From Bifidobacterium sp. (lineage in GTDB: Bacteria; Actinomycetota; Actinomycetes; Actinomycetales; Bifidobacteriaceae), in NCBI RefSeq assembly GCF_022647885.1, contig NZ_JALCLM010000001.1, forward strand, positions 1,302,001 to 1,366,000: 64,000 nt of DNA, in the 5' to 3' direction. How positions within the stretch are numbered: position 1 is the first letter of the stretch; each line of letters opens with the position of its first letter. Below are positions 63,885-64,000 of the stretch, piece by piece. The notes under the pieces were generated by a model, which ran no database searches, was not told the DNA's origin, and saw nothing but the letters and a program-made list of their open reading frames with translations. The translations under genes and the position numbers were made by a program.

Positions 63885-64000
63885 ATGCATACGCCGGAAA
63901 CAAGCACAGACAACGAGTACAGTCCTGAACCGAAGAATGTGTTGTGGACTATTCCCAATGCGATTAGTGTGTTGCGAATTCTCACCATTCCAGTAATTGC
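63885..64000 (+). CDS. pgsA: CDP-alcohol phosphatidyltransferase (PgsA-like), N-terminal part
   Basis: The frame starts at ATG 63885, 4 bp after hisG, and runs off the window after 38 residues. A polar N-terminus is followed by LWTIPNAISVLRILTIPVI, the usual opening of glycerol-phosphate phosphatidyltransferases. The CDP-alcohol motif itself lies beyond the end. Confidence 0.75.
   Translation, partial: MHTPETSTDNEYSPEPKNVLWTIPNAISVLRILTIPVI

Overview
The window is chromosomal DNA of a high-level Actinobacteria lineage, most likely a low-GC member of the Bifidobacteriaceae (Alloscardovia/Bombiscardovia-like). This is inferred from gene content, not from a search. The pointers are the holA-tsaE-tsaB-rimI-tsaD run, GuaB3 beside icd, a TrpC-TrpB fusion in a mixed his/trp cluster, and the rpsB-tsf-pyrH-frr-cdsA-rlmN block. 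GC looks mid-40s by eye. No phage, integrase, transposase, rRNA or CRISPR array was seen. The one RNA gene is tRNA-Asn.

Layout. 1-4 kb: end of holA, then tsaE-tsaB-rimI-tsaD for tRNA t6A formation, linked by 4-bp ATGA overlaps. 4-8 kb: an MFS efflux/ArsR-type pair bracketed by two repeat modules, a class II amidotransferase-like protein, a racemase remnant and a DinB/DfsB-like protein. 8-16.5 kb: an iron-type locus with an ECF transporter (S, T and fused double ATPase), two half-ABC transporters, a Fur-family regulator, a Fur-like box and a divergent VIT-like metal transporter. 16.6-19.2 kb: a MerR regulon in which an aldo-keto reductase and a cupin-CMD protein share the same 19-bp-spacer promoter design. 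19.5-23.5 kb: three maltose-acetyltransferase-like enzymes, a MarR/TIM-barrel operon and tRNA-Asn. 23.5-26.5 kb: a two-component system with a 30-residue membrane peptide and a divergent membrane protein, joined by two copies of one palindrome. 26.6-32.6 kb: MFS/TetR, LysR/dialkylglycine-decarboxylase-like enzyme, serine acetyltransferase and GNAT. 32.7-38 kb: feoA-feoB-feoC-like, a lone EF-Tu domain-II protein, and SDR/TetR. 38.4-48.5 kb: M23 peptidase, two long-chain acyl-CoA ligases, a lipoprotein, icd, guaB3 and def. 48.7-64 kb: translation and envelope housekeeping (rpsB, tsf, pyrH, frr, cdsA, rlmN), then hisF-hisI-trpE-trpCB-trpA-lgt-rpe-hisE-hisG and the start of pgsA.

The central 4-38 kb is an accessory, regulator-rich segment between conserved flanks. 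Most of its modules pair a regulator with one or two targets, and several have a readable operator. The best candidates for undescribed biology are the two-component/small-membrane-protein regulon at 23.6-26.6 kb, the MerR regulon at 16.6-19.2 kb and the Fur-linked ECF plus twin-ABC uptake locus at 8-16.5 kb.
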